In this document: positions 12,874 through 25,644 of the stretch, in pieces | How positions within the stretch are numbered: position 1 is the stretch's first letter | How the letters are laid out: every line of letters starts with the position of its first letter | Assembly (NCBI GenBank): GCA_905331475.1 | Contig: CAJNYU010000027.1 | Coordinates: 1 to 64,000 of the forward strand | DNA length: 64,000 bases | Source of the DNA: Rotaria socialis | Taxonomy: Eukaryota > Rotifera > Eurotatoria > Philodinida > Philodinidae | Direction of reading: 5' to 3' | The notes under the pieces: generated by a model | What the model saw: the letters and a program-made list of their open reading frames with translations, nothing else | Told to the model about the DNA's origin: nothing | The model's database searches: none | Position numbers and translations under genes: made by a program

Positions 12874-13152
12874 TCATGGTGTTGACGAATCGACAGATGT
12901 TGAACTTTGAATAGTTGTAGAAGACAGAGAAGGAGGTGTAGGTAGCGATATTCGGTGGGGTGTAGGAACCCATCGAGGTAATGTTGGAAGCTTAAACGAT
13001 GGCCTACGACTATACCCCGGCATAGGTGGTAGAGGCGGCCTTGGTGGAACAGGAACTGTAAGCTTTGAGAAACCATTTATTTCCCAAAAGTCATTAGCCG
13101 ACGTCGCCATTACCAAACACACGCTCATGAAAATTACAATCATTGCGTGCAT
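12874..13152 (-). CDS. small secreted proline-rich cationic peptide, copy A
   Basis: Single-exon frame of 92 residues. The start at 13152 (MHAMIVIFMSVCLVMATSA) gives a clean signal peptide with a likely cut after ATSA. The mature part begins NDFWEINGFSKLTV and continues with a Pro/Arg-rich segment (VPPRPPLPPMPGYSRRPSFK, then further Pro, Arg and Lys), ending in a Ser/Thr tail without cysteines. Composition resembles proline-rich antimicrobial peptide precursors, but no family match can be claimed. It lies head-to-head with the coiled-coil gene across about 0.9 kb and downstream of MACPF copy A in the same orientation. The unit-B paralogue keeps the first ~55 codons. That paralogue is the best evidence that this is a real gene. 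Confidence 0.62.
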   Translation of the reverse strand: MHAMIVIFMSVCLVMATSANDFWEINGFSKLTVPVPPRPPLPPMPGYSRRPSFKLPTLPRWVPTPHRISLPTPPSLSSTTIQSSTSVDSSTP

Positions 13153-14040
13153 AATGCAACGAAAACTGAGGGAACTTAAAATGCGATAAAATCACAGTAA
13201 TTTAAATCTTTTTCGATAGCTGAATTTAATTATGCAAAACATTTGCACACACGTCGCTTGCTTCTGGTATGTTGTGCACTACGAGAACTGTATACTGATG
13301 AGCATACTGTATAATCGATAGATTATGTGCTAGCCATAGTAGATATGACAATTATTTAAAACGGAAAATGTCAATCATTATTAAATGCCACAACCAGGAG
13401 AAATGCTGCATCACTCACACTATGTAATAATTGATTCATATACATTCATAAAAAATAAGTTCGTACTAGATGTATGCGTGTAGATCAGGGTTAACACAAG
13501 AATCACTCAAAATGATTTCAATACTTTGCTGTGAAGATATGTGAGTGTATATGGCTCAGTCAGACTCAACGTTTTTAGTCCGCTGTATGAGCGCCGTTGA
13601 TGACGACAAAATGTTTCATGCTCTATCGAATTTATCAATACTACCGTCTTGCCAATTATTGCACATTCATGCGTATTCAACAGCTTCCTTCATGGATTGT
13701 GTCAATTAAAAAAAGCATACTCATTCATCAGTGCCCCAAAATGAAGCCAATTCAATTTACCTAAGTACTACACTAAGATGAATGCTATAGCTTGCATAAA
13801 ACTCGCTTTCTTCACGTTCAAAGTCGCCGAAACAGACATTCGTTACCTTTTTTTTATTGAAATTCAGTATGCATATAATCATAATTTATACATTCTGAAT
13901 TCATCACAACTGAATAGAGACGGTTATTTACACACGAAAAACAGGAATTAATCACTGAATACCTAGAATGTTCTCGTCATGTATCGACATCGTCAATTCT
14001 GCATAAATACCTATAGAATCATTCGTCAGCTAATGCCAAA
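13153..14040. promoter_or_regulatory. divergent promoter region, unit A
   Basis: About 890 bp between the proline-rich gene (-) and the coiled-coil gene (+). It is essentially base-for-base the same as 25861-26748 (constant offset 12708, no indel seen). A TATA-like ATAAATA lies about 30 bp upstream of the plus-strand ATG (near 14003-14009). The same arrangement in both units suggests shared control of the two divergent genes. Confidence 0.5.
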
Positions 14041-14187
14041 ATGAATTTCTTGATTGTTTTTGCTTTGATAGTTATTGATCAAGTGGTAAAAGGGCAAGAT
14101 GTGAACTGGTACAAATCAGAAATGAACTATCATGTGATCCCTCCTTATAATCTAATAGAATCTGTTATATTTTGGAGTCGATTATAA
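14041..14187 (+). pseudogene. 5' fragment of secreted coiled-coil gene, copy A
   Basis: The first 38 codons match the intact unit-B gene at 26749, with one base change seen near 14147. After ...PPYNL (position ~14155) the sequence switches to unrelated DNA and reaches a stop at 14185-14187, leaving a 48-residue frame that is little more than the signal peptide (MNFLIVFALIVIDQVVKGQ) and a short tail. The rest of the gene is not found before unit B starts. The complete promoter remains, so a transcript may still be made. Confidence 0.8.
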
Positions 14188-17100
14188 ATATTAGAGTAAG
14201 AATCGTATAAACCAGCCAAATCTGATTATATAATCTACTACAATCGATTACATTCTTTATTATATGAGAGTGTAGCTTTTATTTATCGTTGTGTACATGA
14301 GCAAGTAAATTTAGATATGTTATAAGAGCAGTAAAACATAAGTGAAGAGAAATGAATAATAAATTATTCAGTGGGATGGAGAAATGTGTTAATGAACAAA
14401 TTCAGTAGTGATTATTACGGAAAGTGTTTTTTACATTAGTGGCTATCTTTTATGTATTTTTTATAAAGAAAAACGAGTAAAAACGATTAATTAGTCTTCT
14501 ATCAAACAAAATGCACGTGTCTTCATAATTAAAAATCACAAGCAATCAATAACAAAACTTATTAGAGAAAATGTTTTTCGTTGCTTTTCACAATCAAATT
14601 GAATCCTGTAATTTAATGTAGAAAGAAATTTTATCTAAATTTTAGAAAATGGAATTAGACAGTGTTTTCATTCATATGTTTAAACAAACATTTGATCTCA
14701 ACATAAGGAAAAATTACCTAAATGAAAGTCTTTTTTTCTTTCTTAAAGTCATCGCTTATTAAAATAGGGTGAATAGCTCATTAAAAAAGAATAGACGAAT
14801 AAAGGTATAAGTCATTAAAACACATTCTTTCTATGCTCGATTCGATTATATTATTGCTTTTTATATTCGAATCCATAAGCAATTTGTTGAATGTCTTGTG
14901 AAGAAATGATTATCAATACCACAATGAGTACTCATACTTTCGCTAGTAAGTGAATCTCCAAAGAAAAATACCAATGAGTACCGGTCAAACAGATCGGAAA
15001 GCATACATACACACAAAATTCCACCAATATTCCTTCATGAATGTGAGTAGCCATCTGGCAAATCATAATCGCTGGATGAGTATTATATTACACTGACAGA
15101 GCAATGTATATGGAACGAATTCTTTGAATTTTTGTATAAATACCCAGTCATCAGAAAGTCGCCTAGTCTTAATTTTTTCTCCATTGACTTATCTACGTTT
15201 CAGTTTGCAATCGAGCTTAGATATAACATTACCGTTTCTAAACTGTCTATTTTCTATACGGAGCCAATTCTTTGGACAATAGGGAACACACTTCACTTAT
15301 AGAGCAATCAAAGTTTCCTCGCTAAATTTGTTAAACCGTTAACATATTGTCGACAGAAACATAGTATCTGCTTAATTAATTTTTTTCTATATTTGTATTT
15401 TAAATAGTATTGTATGACTGGGTTTTCTTATAGCTTTTTGCAATGCATATCAGTTGAAAATATTTGCCATCGCAAATTGCTGACCATCATTCGTATTATA
15501 TATTATGAACGTTCCATATCCATCTGTAGCCTTCATGTATTCATTCTGGGTTCCATTTTTATGTTCGCGTTGTTCTTTAGTTAGTTGAAAACGATAGAAT
15601 ATTTCTTCATTTTTACTTTAACACAGGTAACCCAAACAGACATAAGAGCATATATGTTTCGATAAATGAGTGTAAGTGTAGGTATAACAAAAACAAATAG
15701 ACAAAGGGTCATAAACATATATGTGTAGGGGTTAGACAGCTATTCAGAAGTTAGATATTGAGGGAACAAGAAAAGAGCTGGATAAGAACATGCAGCATAT
15801 GTATAAGGGGTTAACGTTAAGTACATAGTGAAGAAAATATACGATACGGAACTTGAAGGGTTCCTTGGTACTTAACTATGCTTAAAAAAGTTTCGTTGGC
15901 AGACACGAAACTTCAAAAGGATTTACTATCACGTAGAATTGCATAAAGAAACCTTGTCAGTGTTTAATATTCAAGAAAGTTTCGTGATAAACACTTTTCA
16001 GTATTGAAAATTGAAAAGATTTCGTAAAATACTCACCTAATTTCATTTCAAAACATGAGCATTAAAGTAGATGTACACGTCCAAATTTTTTTCTCATCGA
16101 GTTGAGTGGAAATCAAACACTAACTGTTCCTAAACTAATCATGTTATGCATTGAATGAAATATTTTCAATATGCAGTAATAAAAACAAATCAAAGCGACT
16201 GAATTGCTGAGGATTATAAAAAGGGGGATTCCATTTAAATTTCTGATCGCAAAAAAAATAATGGCACACGTTCTCTGTTGAAAACCTCAAGTAGATTCGC
16301 CTAAGTGAAGCTGTTAAATAAAGGTATTGAAATAACTTTGAGGTTAGTTTGAGACTAAAATGATGAATTATGAGATATATATATATATGCACAAGAGAAT
16401 TAGTTTAGAGGTCAGATTAAGAATGAAGAAATCAGCTGGGAAGTTAAGTTAAGATTAAGGGTGTAAATTAAGTGCTATCTAGTAGCAATCTATTTCGTAG
16501 AAAATCAAAACGTACTCGGATAACCATTCACAAATCATTAGAGTGGCATCGAGTCTGTAAATATCTGATTGGTTGTTGACAGTTCGGAAACCATTAGACT
16601 CCCTGAAATGCCAATGTTAGTACTCTTAAAGTGTCTTGCAATATCTTTTTCGTGATATTCGACACCTAATCGCATTTTGAGAAACTTTTATAGTGTTGTC
16701 GGAAATTTGTACTGTCAAAAATTTCAGTCGAAATCTTACAAAGTAAGAGGAAATATCCTTTCAGTTTTCGAAGTGTTTCCCAACAAACCATAGAGTTTCC
16801 GAGTATACTCCACATCAAAATACATAATAACGAACCAAAATCAGATCTGGAGTTTTTATCTGATACTACTAAAGCCTTCTAGATTTTTGGATTCTTTTAG
16901 AATTTTGTCCTATTTGAAAGAAAGTACAGTCTTTAAACCTCTCAAAGAATTTTTCGTAGTATTCCAATATTCGTTTTCCATCTTCATGATTGTTCAGTTT
17001 GAGATGTGTTTGGTGAACTAAAATTGCACACAATATCAACAATAACCTATTGGATCAAGAATCATTCCGTGTATGAATCACTTTACTTTCCAAATCTGAA

Positions 17101-17958
17101 ACCATTTTAATACTATTGAAAAATCCTCATTTCATCTATTCGTTCTTGAACTGTTCTCGACTTCGAATACAGTTCGATATGATCAAAATAATAATTAAGA
17201 ATTCAATAATAATAAAAACCTGATTTATTCATTGTCTTTTGTTTTAGGTTCTTATCGATACGATCGAAATAGTCAATTAGGGGATAGACAGATAATTTGG
17301 TACATTAATGTAGATGGTTTAAGTTAGATTTCGATTGTATCAATCTGCTTGAGATTACATATAAAGCGCTGTATGAAATAGAATAAAAGGATAGTGAAAG
17401 GCATAAGTTTGTCGTTACCAACTCTGCATACGTAGATACGTATATCGGATTAGAATCGTGACAGAATTTCAACAACAAAATCATTTTGAGTGTAGATTCA
17501 AGATGGCTTTATCTTTAGCCATAATTTTACGCAACTCAAAAATTGTGTCGCTTTCGATGAAAATCTCGAAACCGTTTTTAAGTTCCATATGGTACCTTTT
17601 TTCGATGTTTCGACGATTAGAAATAGACAGGGAGTTAGCTAACGATATAAAATCAAGACAGATAGATTTTCGTGGTTAAGAATCGGTATACATAGTGTGA
17701 TTGCTTTAAATCGATTAACAGTCGATGAAAAGGTGTATGATTCTAATTGATTCTCATCTAACCATTTGCCCTTGTTTTATATGGGTGTTAATCGTTTATT
17801 GAACAAAAATATCAAGAGATTAGCAGCCAGAACGAAACACTCCAACAGAGATCAATAGTTACCAGGAAGCATGAGCATTCTAATAAAATCGAAAAGAGAT
17901 GAAAGCAATATTTAAGTTGTCAGATGAAAAACATTAATAACACATGATCAGTGCTATT
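14188..17958. other. AT-rich spacer between units A and B
   Basis: No gene supported. It replaces the remainder of the coiled-coil gene. A TATAAATACCC box near 15137, similar to the TATAAATACC-like box of the coiled-coil genes, has no recognisable gene downstream. A (TA)n run lies near 16376-16390. From about 17790 the sequence aligns with 6690 and 31420, marking the start of unit B. Confidence 0.45.
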
Positions 17959-20900
17959 CTATCGATTGAGTTCAGCAAGTTTGGGATATTTCCCATGTCT
18001 CAAGTAGTGGTCTATTGTATGCCGTAAATGAGCTCGAATGAGTGGATAACGATTGAATATATTGGACAATGGGGTAAGTGTACGATTGACAACCACTGGA
18101 GTTAAAATAGCATTGTCTAGCCAAGATCTAGAACAAACGAGAGAATAAATTATCGGATTACCCAATAAGCAAAAAAGTACATGATGTCGTACCGATCGAT
18201 ACTTTTTTAGAAAGTCTTGCGTATGTTTTAGTCACTTTTTTCATATTCAGATTACTCATGAGTAAATTGAGATTGACATGGATGCGTTTATTGAAGTACT
18301 GAGAGGCGCGCGGTTTCAGAGCTTACCCCAACTTCTATAACAATGATCTGTACTATGTAGATATTGTTGTTCATGGATAATGATCTTATCAGTTTGTTTT
18401 TATTAAACTATCCAATCTCTTCCAAATGAACTTCGATTCGTTGATTTTTTGAAACTGAGAAACATCATGAAATAGTATTTATCAACTGATTTAACTCTTT
18501 GTGAATGAAATCCAGATCGTTACCTAGCTCAAGCTAGTCTTGCCAGTCTTTGGCGAAGACTCTTCGCACTGTTTCATAGGGGTTTCCTCTGTGGCATTGG
18601 TTTCTATTACACGCAAAACATTCTTGATGAAACAGTGTGTAGATATTCTGCCTAGGTTCGTTTTCATCCAGAGAGTAAATTTCCACTGAATCTCTCATGT
18701 CTAGTCGATTACTTACATAGATTTGGAAACAATTAGCAGCATTGATCCATTCAATTCGATCAAATAGATACATAGAATCCCAAAAAAAACTCACGATACT
18801 TTCATCGATTCATCTCGTCAAATTTTGAGTTTTAGGATGAAAATTAATAAAATTTAACGTTTGGGTATCTCATGTTTTCGTCTATTTTATTGAAGCTAAT
18901 TAATTTGTAGGATTCATATTTTGTTTAGATGAAATATGTGAGAAACAACTGTTTACAAATGATTTTTCATAACTTTATAATAAGCATAAAAATTGAGTAT
19001 GTATCAGTAAGACAAAAACATCTACTTACTGCCATTCGGTTTTACCAGGCACCAGTGCAACAGGTGGTTGATATTCAACAAAAAATCGAGAGTTTTTTCG
19101 AAATGATTCAGAGAGACTCTCCTTAATGCTGTGCATTGATTTCGGTACAATCTTAGGTAAGAAAAATGAATTGCTCATCTTGGAGACTTCCGTCGCAGTT
19201 TCTTCAAATGTCGCTGATTTTGTGAAAGCACTGTTTATTAAAGTGTACATGTGAGCGGTGGCACCAACGACCACATGCATCACATAATGAGTACCAAATG
19301 TTTGTAAGAGAATATTGTACAGCGTTTGCTCTGATTCAGTTCGCGGAACATGTTGTTTATTTATAATAGCCGACATACTTGCATTGAACATAGGATCGAG
19401 TCTGTAAATGCAGAAAATAATGAATCCGAAAAATTGCAAATTTTTCACATTCTATCTAGACTAAATGTTTTAGCGTATTCATATAAGTAATTTCTCACGA
19501 TTCACTATTTTAAAAGTATATTTAACATTTTAACGATCAATGGCGCTTAATTGATTAGGATAATGTTGACAATTTTTAACTTTCCACAAAGCCCGTCAAT
19601 TTGTACGCAACAGTAATTTTTGAATATCTGTGCATATGAAAATTGTTGGAAGTTTGGATGGAAAAACTTTGACGATAAGAAGCGGTAAAAAAATTGTCAG
19701 AATATATTGCTATCAAACGAATATGAGAAACATATATAATAAGTATGTTTTCAGACAAGAGAAATAAATGTAAATATTTGAAGACAAGCTTTTTTGTATA
19801 TATACATATATTCAGCAAAAGAAAAACACGTCCCGATTTTTTTCAACATATGATGTTAAAACCATTACAACAAGTATTAATCTTGGAACCTATAATAGAA
19901 AACGTTGGTTGACGTTTTCTGAACAAAGCTGAGCATTATAAGGTGCTTTTTACCTATCAACCCATTTTTACTGATGTTCATGACTTATATTCATTAAAAT
20001 GCAGTAGAATGTACTTATTAAGTGGATACGCTTTAACAGGCACCTGACGTCTTTTACTAAATCACTTTCGTATCGAGTTTTACTATCCAAAAAATATGCA
20101 AATCTTGAGTCATGGCAATTTGTTGTATTTTCGTTCCTTATCTCACATGTAGAAAAAGAATCGCGAAAATTTTGTTAATAATCGACTTTTTAGTGATTAA
20201 AAATCTATAATAATAACACAATTTTAACCGTAGTTTAATAATTATTTAAATTTACAAAATTCATTATACTGAATTATCTTCATGCAAATAATGATTAAAA
20301 TAGATTTATTATCACATCAAAAAACAAATATAATCGACTATTTGATAAATCATGATAATTATTTTTTTATGTTCAAAAAGATTAAACTACGGTTATAATA
20401 GTAGTCATTAAAATAGATTTGTAACTTCCAGAAAATTTATTGTAATATCTTGCTGCCGTTCATGGTTTGTAATCTATTCTTGCATTGTAATCAGTTCATC
20501 CTAGCTTTACGTTTTTGTCGATTCAAACCATATATCAGCTGTAAGTCGACTGTAATATATTGTTATCTTTAATGGATTTTAATTTATTCTTAACTTTTGA
20601 TCAATTTTTATAATTTTTATTGTAAATCAGCGTTTTCCCCGGCATTCAAACAGGAAACCCTTATTTTCTCATGATGATTTGGATTTCTTGCGTGTATAAA
20701 CTATTAATTTGCCACTGAATCAAAGTCATCCAAATATAGTACAGTTATAAGTTCTATATAAATTTTTTCAAGTGGTGATTGTACAATCACATTAGTAATC
20801 GATTGTAATTGATTAAATCAAGTAGATTAATTGAAAAAAATTTACGAATTGATTAAACGTGATTCAAATGAGTTAAAACAGATTAAAATCAGTTTAGTGT

Positions 20901-23299
20901 ATAAAACCCATTTTGATTCAGTGCAGCGACGGAGGGAGAACTTCGGACTAGGAGGACTTCAAATCCTTAATGTGGGTTTGAGTGCCCCTTCTCCCGTCGT
21001 CAGAATAAAATACACCTTTGGAAACTCTCGTCAGAGGGCTGAAAGTTCATGAAGAGGAAACTAAGCATCCTGAGTTACCGCCTGACTCCACCACTAATGT
21101 AGTCATATGTTGAAATAAGAGTAGATCTAATAGTATATAATTCAAATGTCATCCTTGTGATCTTCATAATTGCGATCACTTGGTTTTTACAGAGTGCAGC
21201 TCGAGCAAATATCTAGTTAATATAAATATTTCTCAATTAATTTGATACGAATGTACAACCAACTTTAGCTTTGACATTCATAAGCATAATGTTTTTATTG
21301 AATAGAGTATTCTAATTCGAAATTCAGTCATGGTGAATTAGATGGAAATCGATTTGAACTACATGGTTCAAATTGCAAGTGAAATTTCTCAGTCTTACGC
21401 AAATATTTCACGCTCTTTTATATTCTTATATTTACCCATATCGATCGTTTCGGTCACCGGATATTGTAGGAACCAGCAAGAAAGAAGCGGGGAAATCGTC
21501 TTATCCTGCAGGAGAGCACTGGATGTCACTAGAACATGGAAGCACTATTACGATCGGAAAATTTGTCGACTTTTTCCGGTGATATCCGGTCGATATCCGC
21601 CACAAAGAACAAGAATTGACTGGAATCGGTCGGAATACTGCTTCCATGTTCCATCGACTTTCGGTGTATTCTTACGGGAACCAGTCGGTACTTTTCGGCC
21701 TGAGCAAAACCAAAAATCATTCATTATGCTTTGATTCATTTTTCTTTCAAATCAACCTTGATCACTGTTTTAGACTTCATGCGGGGAATTCTTATTTATT
21801 GTGTTGTAAAGTAGCTGCTCTAATTAAATAGACGGAAAATCAAATTCACTTAGGCTCGTCAGCATCCAATCGGATTCATAAAATGCTGGTCAGTTCCTGA
21901 CGATAGTTGCAGGCATCCTTGCTCTCGGATAACAACTCATGGAAATTATCGGCTTCGCATGAAATCTGAACTGAAATCCGGGAGCAAGGATTGAGTGATC
22001 TTGACAGTCAGACTTATAAAATTATTGATCGACCTTCTAGATTTTTTATGCATCAGCAATATTTCTTCGCAAATAATGTCAGATCGTCACAATTCAAAAC
22101 AAATCTCAAATGTGGCTCAAGGAATTGAACAGACTTGTGGATAAGACTGAGCAATATTAAGCCATCGTCGATCCCGGTAAATATTAAACATTCTTTATCT
22201 AAGTAAGCGGATGAAAATCAAACTTTGTATTGAGTTTATATTAGAAGTACAGTATTTGATCGTTTCTTTTCGAAGTATTCAAGAGAAACTGATGAAACTG
22301 ATGAGCTTTTAGTCGATTATCAGTCGAATAGAAAATACGCTTTTTAAATAAAATAACGTAAAGCTCACGATTCCTGGATCACGCTAGCTATCATCATTGC
22401 TATTTCAATGAATTACAGAACGAGAGAGAACAAAATTGATTAAAATAGTTCTTCGCACCGAATATCAAGAATTTTAAAAGTCGCCTTTAATTATGACAAC
22501 TCTAGAGATTATGTCAGTCATGGTGTTAATACAAATTGATATCAACGAATAGTAATGATACTTGCTAGAAGAGTATGATCATCCGAGATTTTTTCGCTAC
22601 TGATTAGAACAGTACCTTTGTGAAGCGTGTAAATTATTTTAGTAAATTAAGTTTAGCATTAACCTAGTGCACGATTAAAGCCCATCAAATTAGTTCACCC
22701 AAACGTTAAAAATCAAACAGCACTTACTGGATAAAGAAAGGTGGTCCCAATTGAATAGAATAAAGGCCCCACCAAGAAGTTGATGTAGCAACCGCTTTGG
22801 ACTGTTTATTAATGGCCTCCTCTATTTTTCGTAAGGTATCATGACGGCTAGTACTTCCGCCAACTATGACAGCAGACCACGTCGAGGTGCTTCTTGTCGA
22901 TCGGAAATAACTGCGTAACAAACAAAGACAAGATTTTGATTATTAGGATACTCCAAGAAAAGATAATATATACTTTGAATAGAAGTGTTTATAGTCATTC
23001 GACAAATCTTCACAATTGATCACACGACGTGTATTGATATTGGTCACCTGTACATTAAGTGGAGTATTGAACATACGTTGTTGTCCGAGCACAGAAACTT
23101 GGAATTGATTGGAACCAGTCTCGCTCAAATCAAATATTCGAAATCGGGATTCCGACTCTGCTAAAGAGACCATATTTATCACATCGAATCCTGACTCAAT
23201 CTCTTCGAGACCAATCAAACGATCGGAACTAAATAACGATGTCGCTTGCCCATCTGTCATCGTTATAGTTATGACAAGCACTAGGACAGAGACAAACAT
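17959..23299 (-). CDS. MACPF/perforin-like secreted protein, copy B
   Basis: Four exons: 23299-22974, 22910-22728, 19401-19030 and 18127-17959, with the same exon lengths and phases as copy A (326, 183, 372, 169 nt); 349 residues and no frame lesion. Signal peptide MFVSVLVLVITITMTDG. MACPF signature FGTHYVMHVVVGATAH in exon 3; domain-end motif PVVVNRTLTPLSNIF in exon 4. Exon 2 differs from the other copies by only a few bases, whereas exons 1 and 3 are clearly diverged. Intron 2 is expanded to 3.3 kb by sequence absent from copy A. Probably a functional paralogue with altered surface residues; target unknown. Confidence 0.82.
20225..20395. repeat. small inverted-repeat element in intron 2 of MACPF copy B
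   Basis: TAACCGTAGTTTAAT (20225-20239) is repeated exactly in inverse orientation at 20381-20395, with 141 AT-rich bases between. It lies in intron sequence present only in unit B. It may be a MITE core; true ends were not resolved. Confidence 0.4.
20928..21001 (+). other. GC-rich hairpin with tRNA-like inner stem-loop
   Basis: Bases 20928-20940 pair with 20989-21001 over 13 positions with one mismatch and one G-U. Inside, AGGA / TCCT (20953-20956 and 20964-20967) closes a 7-base CTTCAAA loop. The patch is markedly GC-richer than its surroundings. D and T arms do not fold convincingly, so it is not called a tRNA. Confidence 0.35.
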
Positions 23300-23745
23300 A
23301 CTAAATCTAAAATACGATGAATATTTTCCATGCCGAATGAGCACTGTTCGATCTTTTTATTTTCGCTTTAGGGAAAAACGTCTTAAGGATTTGATTGGCA
23401 CTCTCCTGAATTCCCATGACCACATCCAATTTTACATCAATGTGCTTGTTGAATATTTTTCTGAATTCTTAATATTTCTAAATGAAAGCATGATCGCCTG
23501 AAAGAGCATATTATTATTACGATCTATTCATCTAATTACGAGCAGTCATCCCATTCCACAATGTTGAACATTCCGAGGCCAGGCCGAACTTGAATTTTGT
23601 CCGATTTCTCAAATTCCGTACAATTCCGTACAATTCAGGAAATAAAATGAAGAATTCCGATATAAATGGCGCAAATAAAAGTTAACTGAAGATGTTTTAT
23701 TATATTTTCCATCCAACTTATCAGTTCCGTTACTGACATATACTA

Positions 23746-24000
23746 CTCTCTATAAAGAAAAGGTGTCGCACTGAACCGTTTATGGTTCAAGCGAAGGTCT
23801 AAAACCTTTTAAGGTGCTAGATTTGGGTACCATTTTCAGAACCTTTTTTCAAGGTTCTAGTCAAAAAGCTCGAACCTCTTAAGGTTCCGCATTTCTATCG
23901 AAAACCATTTTATGTTCAAGACTTTTTGACTAAAACTTTAAAAAGGTTCTGAAAATGGTCCTGAGAAAAGGTTCAATATGACATCTTCTTTTTTACAGAG
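23746..24000. mobile_element. 255-bp TA-flanked MITE
   Basis: Ends are inverted: CTCTATAAAGAAAAGGTGTC at the left, and CTCTGTAAAAAAGAAGATGTC-like when the right end is read in reverse. They are flanked by a TA duplication (23744-23745 and 24001-24002). Units A (near 11632) and C (near 38036) have the uninterrupted site. The interior is itself palindromic, with repeated AAGGTTC blocks. No coding capacity. TA target and size fit a Tc1/mariner-type MITE. Confidence 0.75.
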
Positions 24001-24762
24001 TACAAACTAAGAAACGCACTAGAGAATAAGTAGCTTCAAGCATATAGTGGAGTCTAGCTGTAATTCTAACATATATGGGATGTGGACTGGCCGTAATAAT
24101 AATAGGTGTTTAGCAACTTATTCAAGATACTATCAATTTATTTGAAATGCTTTCTACTATTGAAAAATAGAAAAACGTTTAGGAAATGCTAGCAATTCTA
24201 CTCGTCTCCTATTCGGAATATCTAATTCAAAATCTGTTAGTGTCAGAGTCAAGGATGCAAGGAAGAAAAATAATTTCAGACACCAACATTTATTATCTGA
24301 AATTATCATTCAATACTCACCATCAAATCATGTATATATAGGGAACTATACTTTCTTGTGACGAACCGCACTTCCTTTCTGATTCCTTATCGAAGTATAC
24401 TATTTTCGAGCGCCTTGTGAAGATTTTTCGATGAAATATTTTTCATAATCACCTGCATTAGATTTGCATTAGGAATAGTCAGATTATTTTCTTGTTTGCA
24501 CCCATCGTAAATTGCTATGGGCTACAACACTCGTCGGCCATGTGTAATTGTATCTCATTTCGAATCAGCGCTCTTCGTATCATATGTTTTAAATAAGCTA
24601 ATTCGCCAGGACAACTATTTATTCATAAAATATATAGCTACGTCAGCCAATCACTCATTGAGATTGCTTTCACATTAACTTTATATAGTCTTGATGTCTG
24701 ATATTTACAAGAGACTAAAAAGTTCTTCTACTCACTATTCTAATGCAACAATGACATGTACA

Positions 24763-25298
24763 TGCTTGGGAAAAGTATTTAACCAGGGGCGGAAGTAACA
24801 CCGTCAATTTAGGTACAGTCAATGATGATTTTCATATGAATTGCAAGCTCTTGGAAAACTGGGTTTATTAATACTTGATACTAAGCATTTCGAAGGCCTT
24901 AGTGTATTAAACTCTCAAAATCTATGATATTTCATTTACATGAAGCTAGAGAAAACTATCTCCGACGCAAAATTTGAACTAAATATGTTCCGAAATAGTT
25001 AATTTTTTTATCATTTAATGAATAGAATCAATAATAAGTGTGATGACTGTTAGCATTATTCATTGCACGAAAGCGTGATAGATACCACCGCAAAAGTGTT
25101 TGAAATAAAAACAGCATATGTTTCCATAGAATTATATAAACTTCGACAGTTTAATACACTAAGGTCTTCAAAACCTTTACGATTTATTTTCAATAAATCC
25201 CGTTTTTCAAGAGCTTTCATTTGGTACAGAATACATCGTTTACTCTATTTAAAATGATGATGCTACCCTCTTGGAATAAACATTTTCCCGATCGCGTA
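24763..25298. mobile_element. foldback/MITE insertion in unit B
   Basis: Sequence absent from units A and C. Ends carry an imperfect inverted repeat (TTGGGAAAAGTATTTAACCA near 24766; TTGGAATAAACATTTTCCCG near 25271). Inside, 24892-24913 and 25148-25169 form a 22-base inverted repeat with one mismatch. Exact ends and any target duplication are uncertain. Confidence 0.5.
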
Positions 25299-25644
25299 GA
25301 AACAAAAATGATCAATCTATTTGAATTTTGCAAATAATATCAATCGCAGTCAATATCTGATTAACCATACTAGCCATATAGATGTGCAGCGCGAATGGTC
25401 AGCTATATCATATATTAATCTAAAGTTATTGAGTTACTGCCATGAGTGATATCATCCTTGGTCCTAGCACATCGCGTGTCCACTTCAAACACGCCAGCGT
25501 GTACCCAATATTTCACGCAAAGCCAGCAAATACACTCACACTGAAATACTTTTGAAGTGTGTAAAAAAATGAAGATATGAACATATGGTATTCACGATAG
25601 CTCTTTTATATTTCTGAACAACAGCTTTAAATAAAAAAAACTAC

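Noticed and set aside
21342..21734. Overlapping frames on both strands in MACPF intron 2 of copy B
   Set aside because: No domain, no splice context, and sequence absent from the sister units; likely chance frames in inserted DNA.
25063..25257. Short plus-strand frame in unit B
   Set aside because: Lies inside the inverted-repeat insertion at about 24763-25298.
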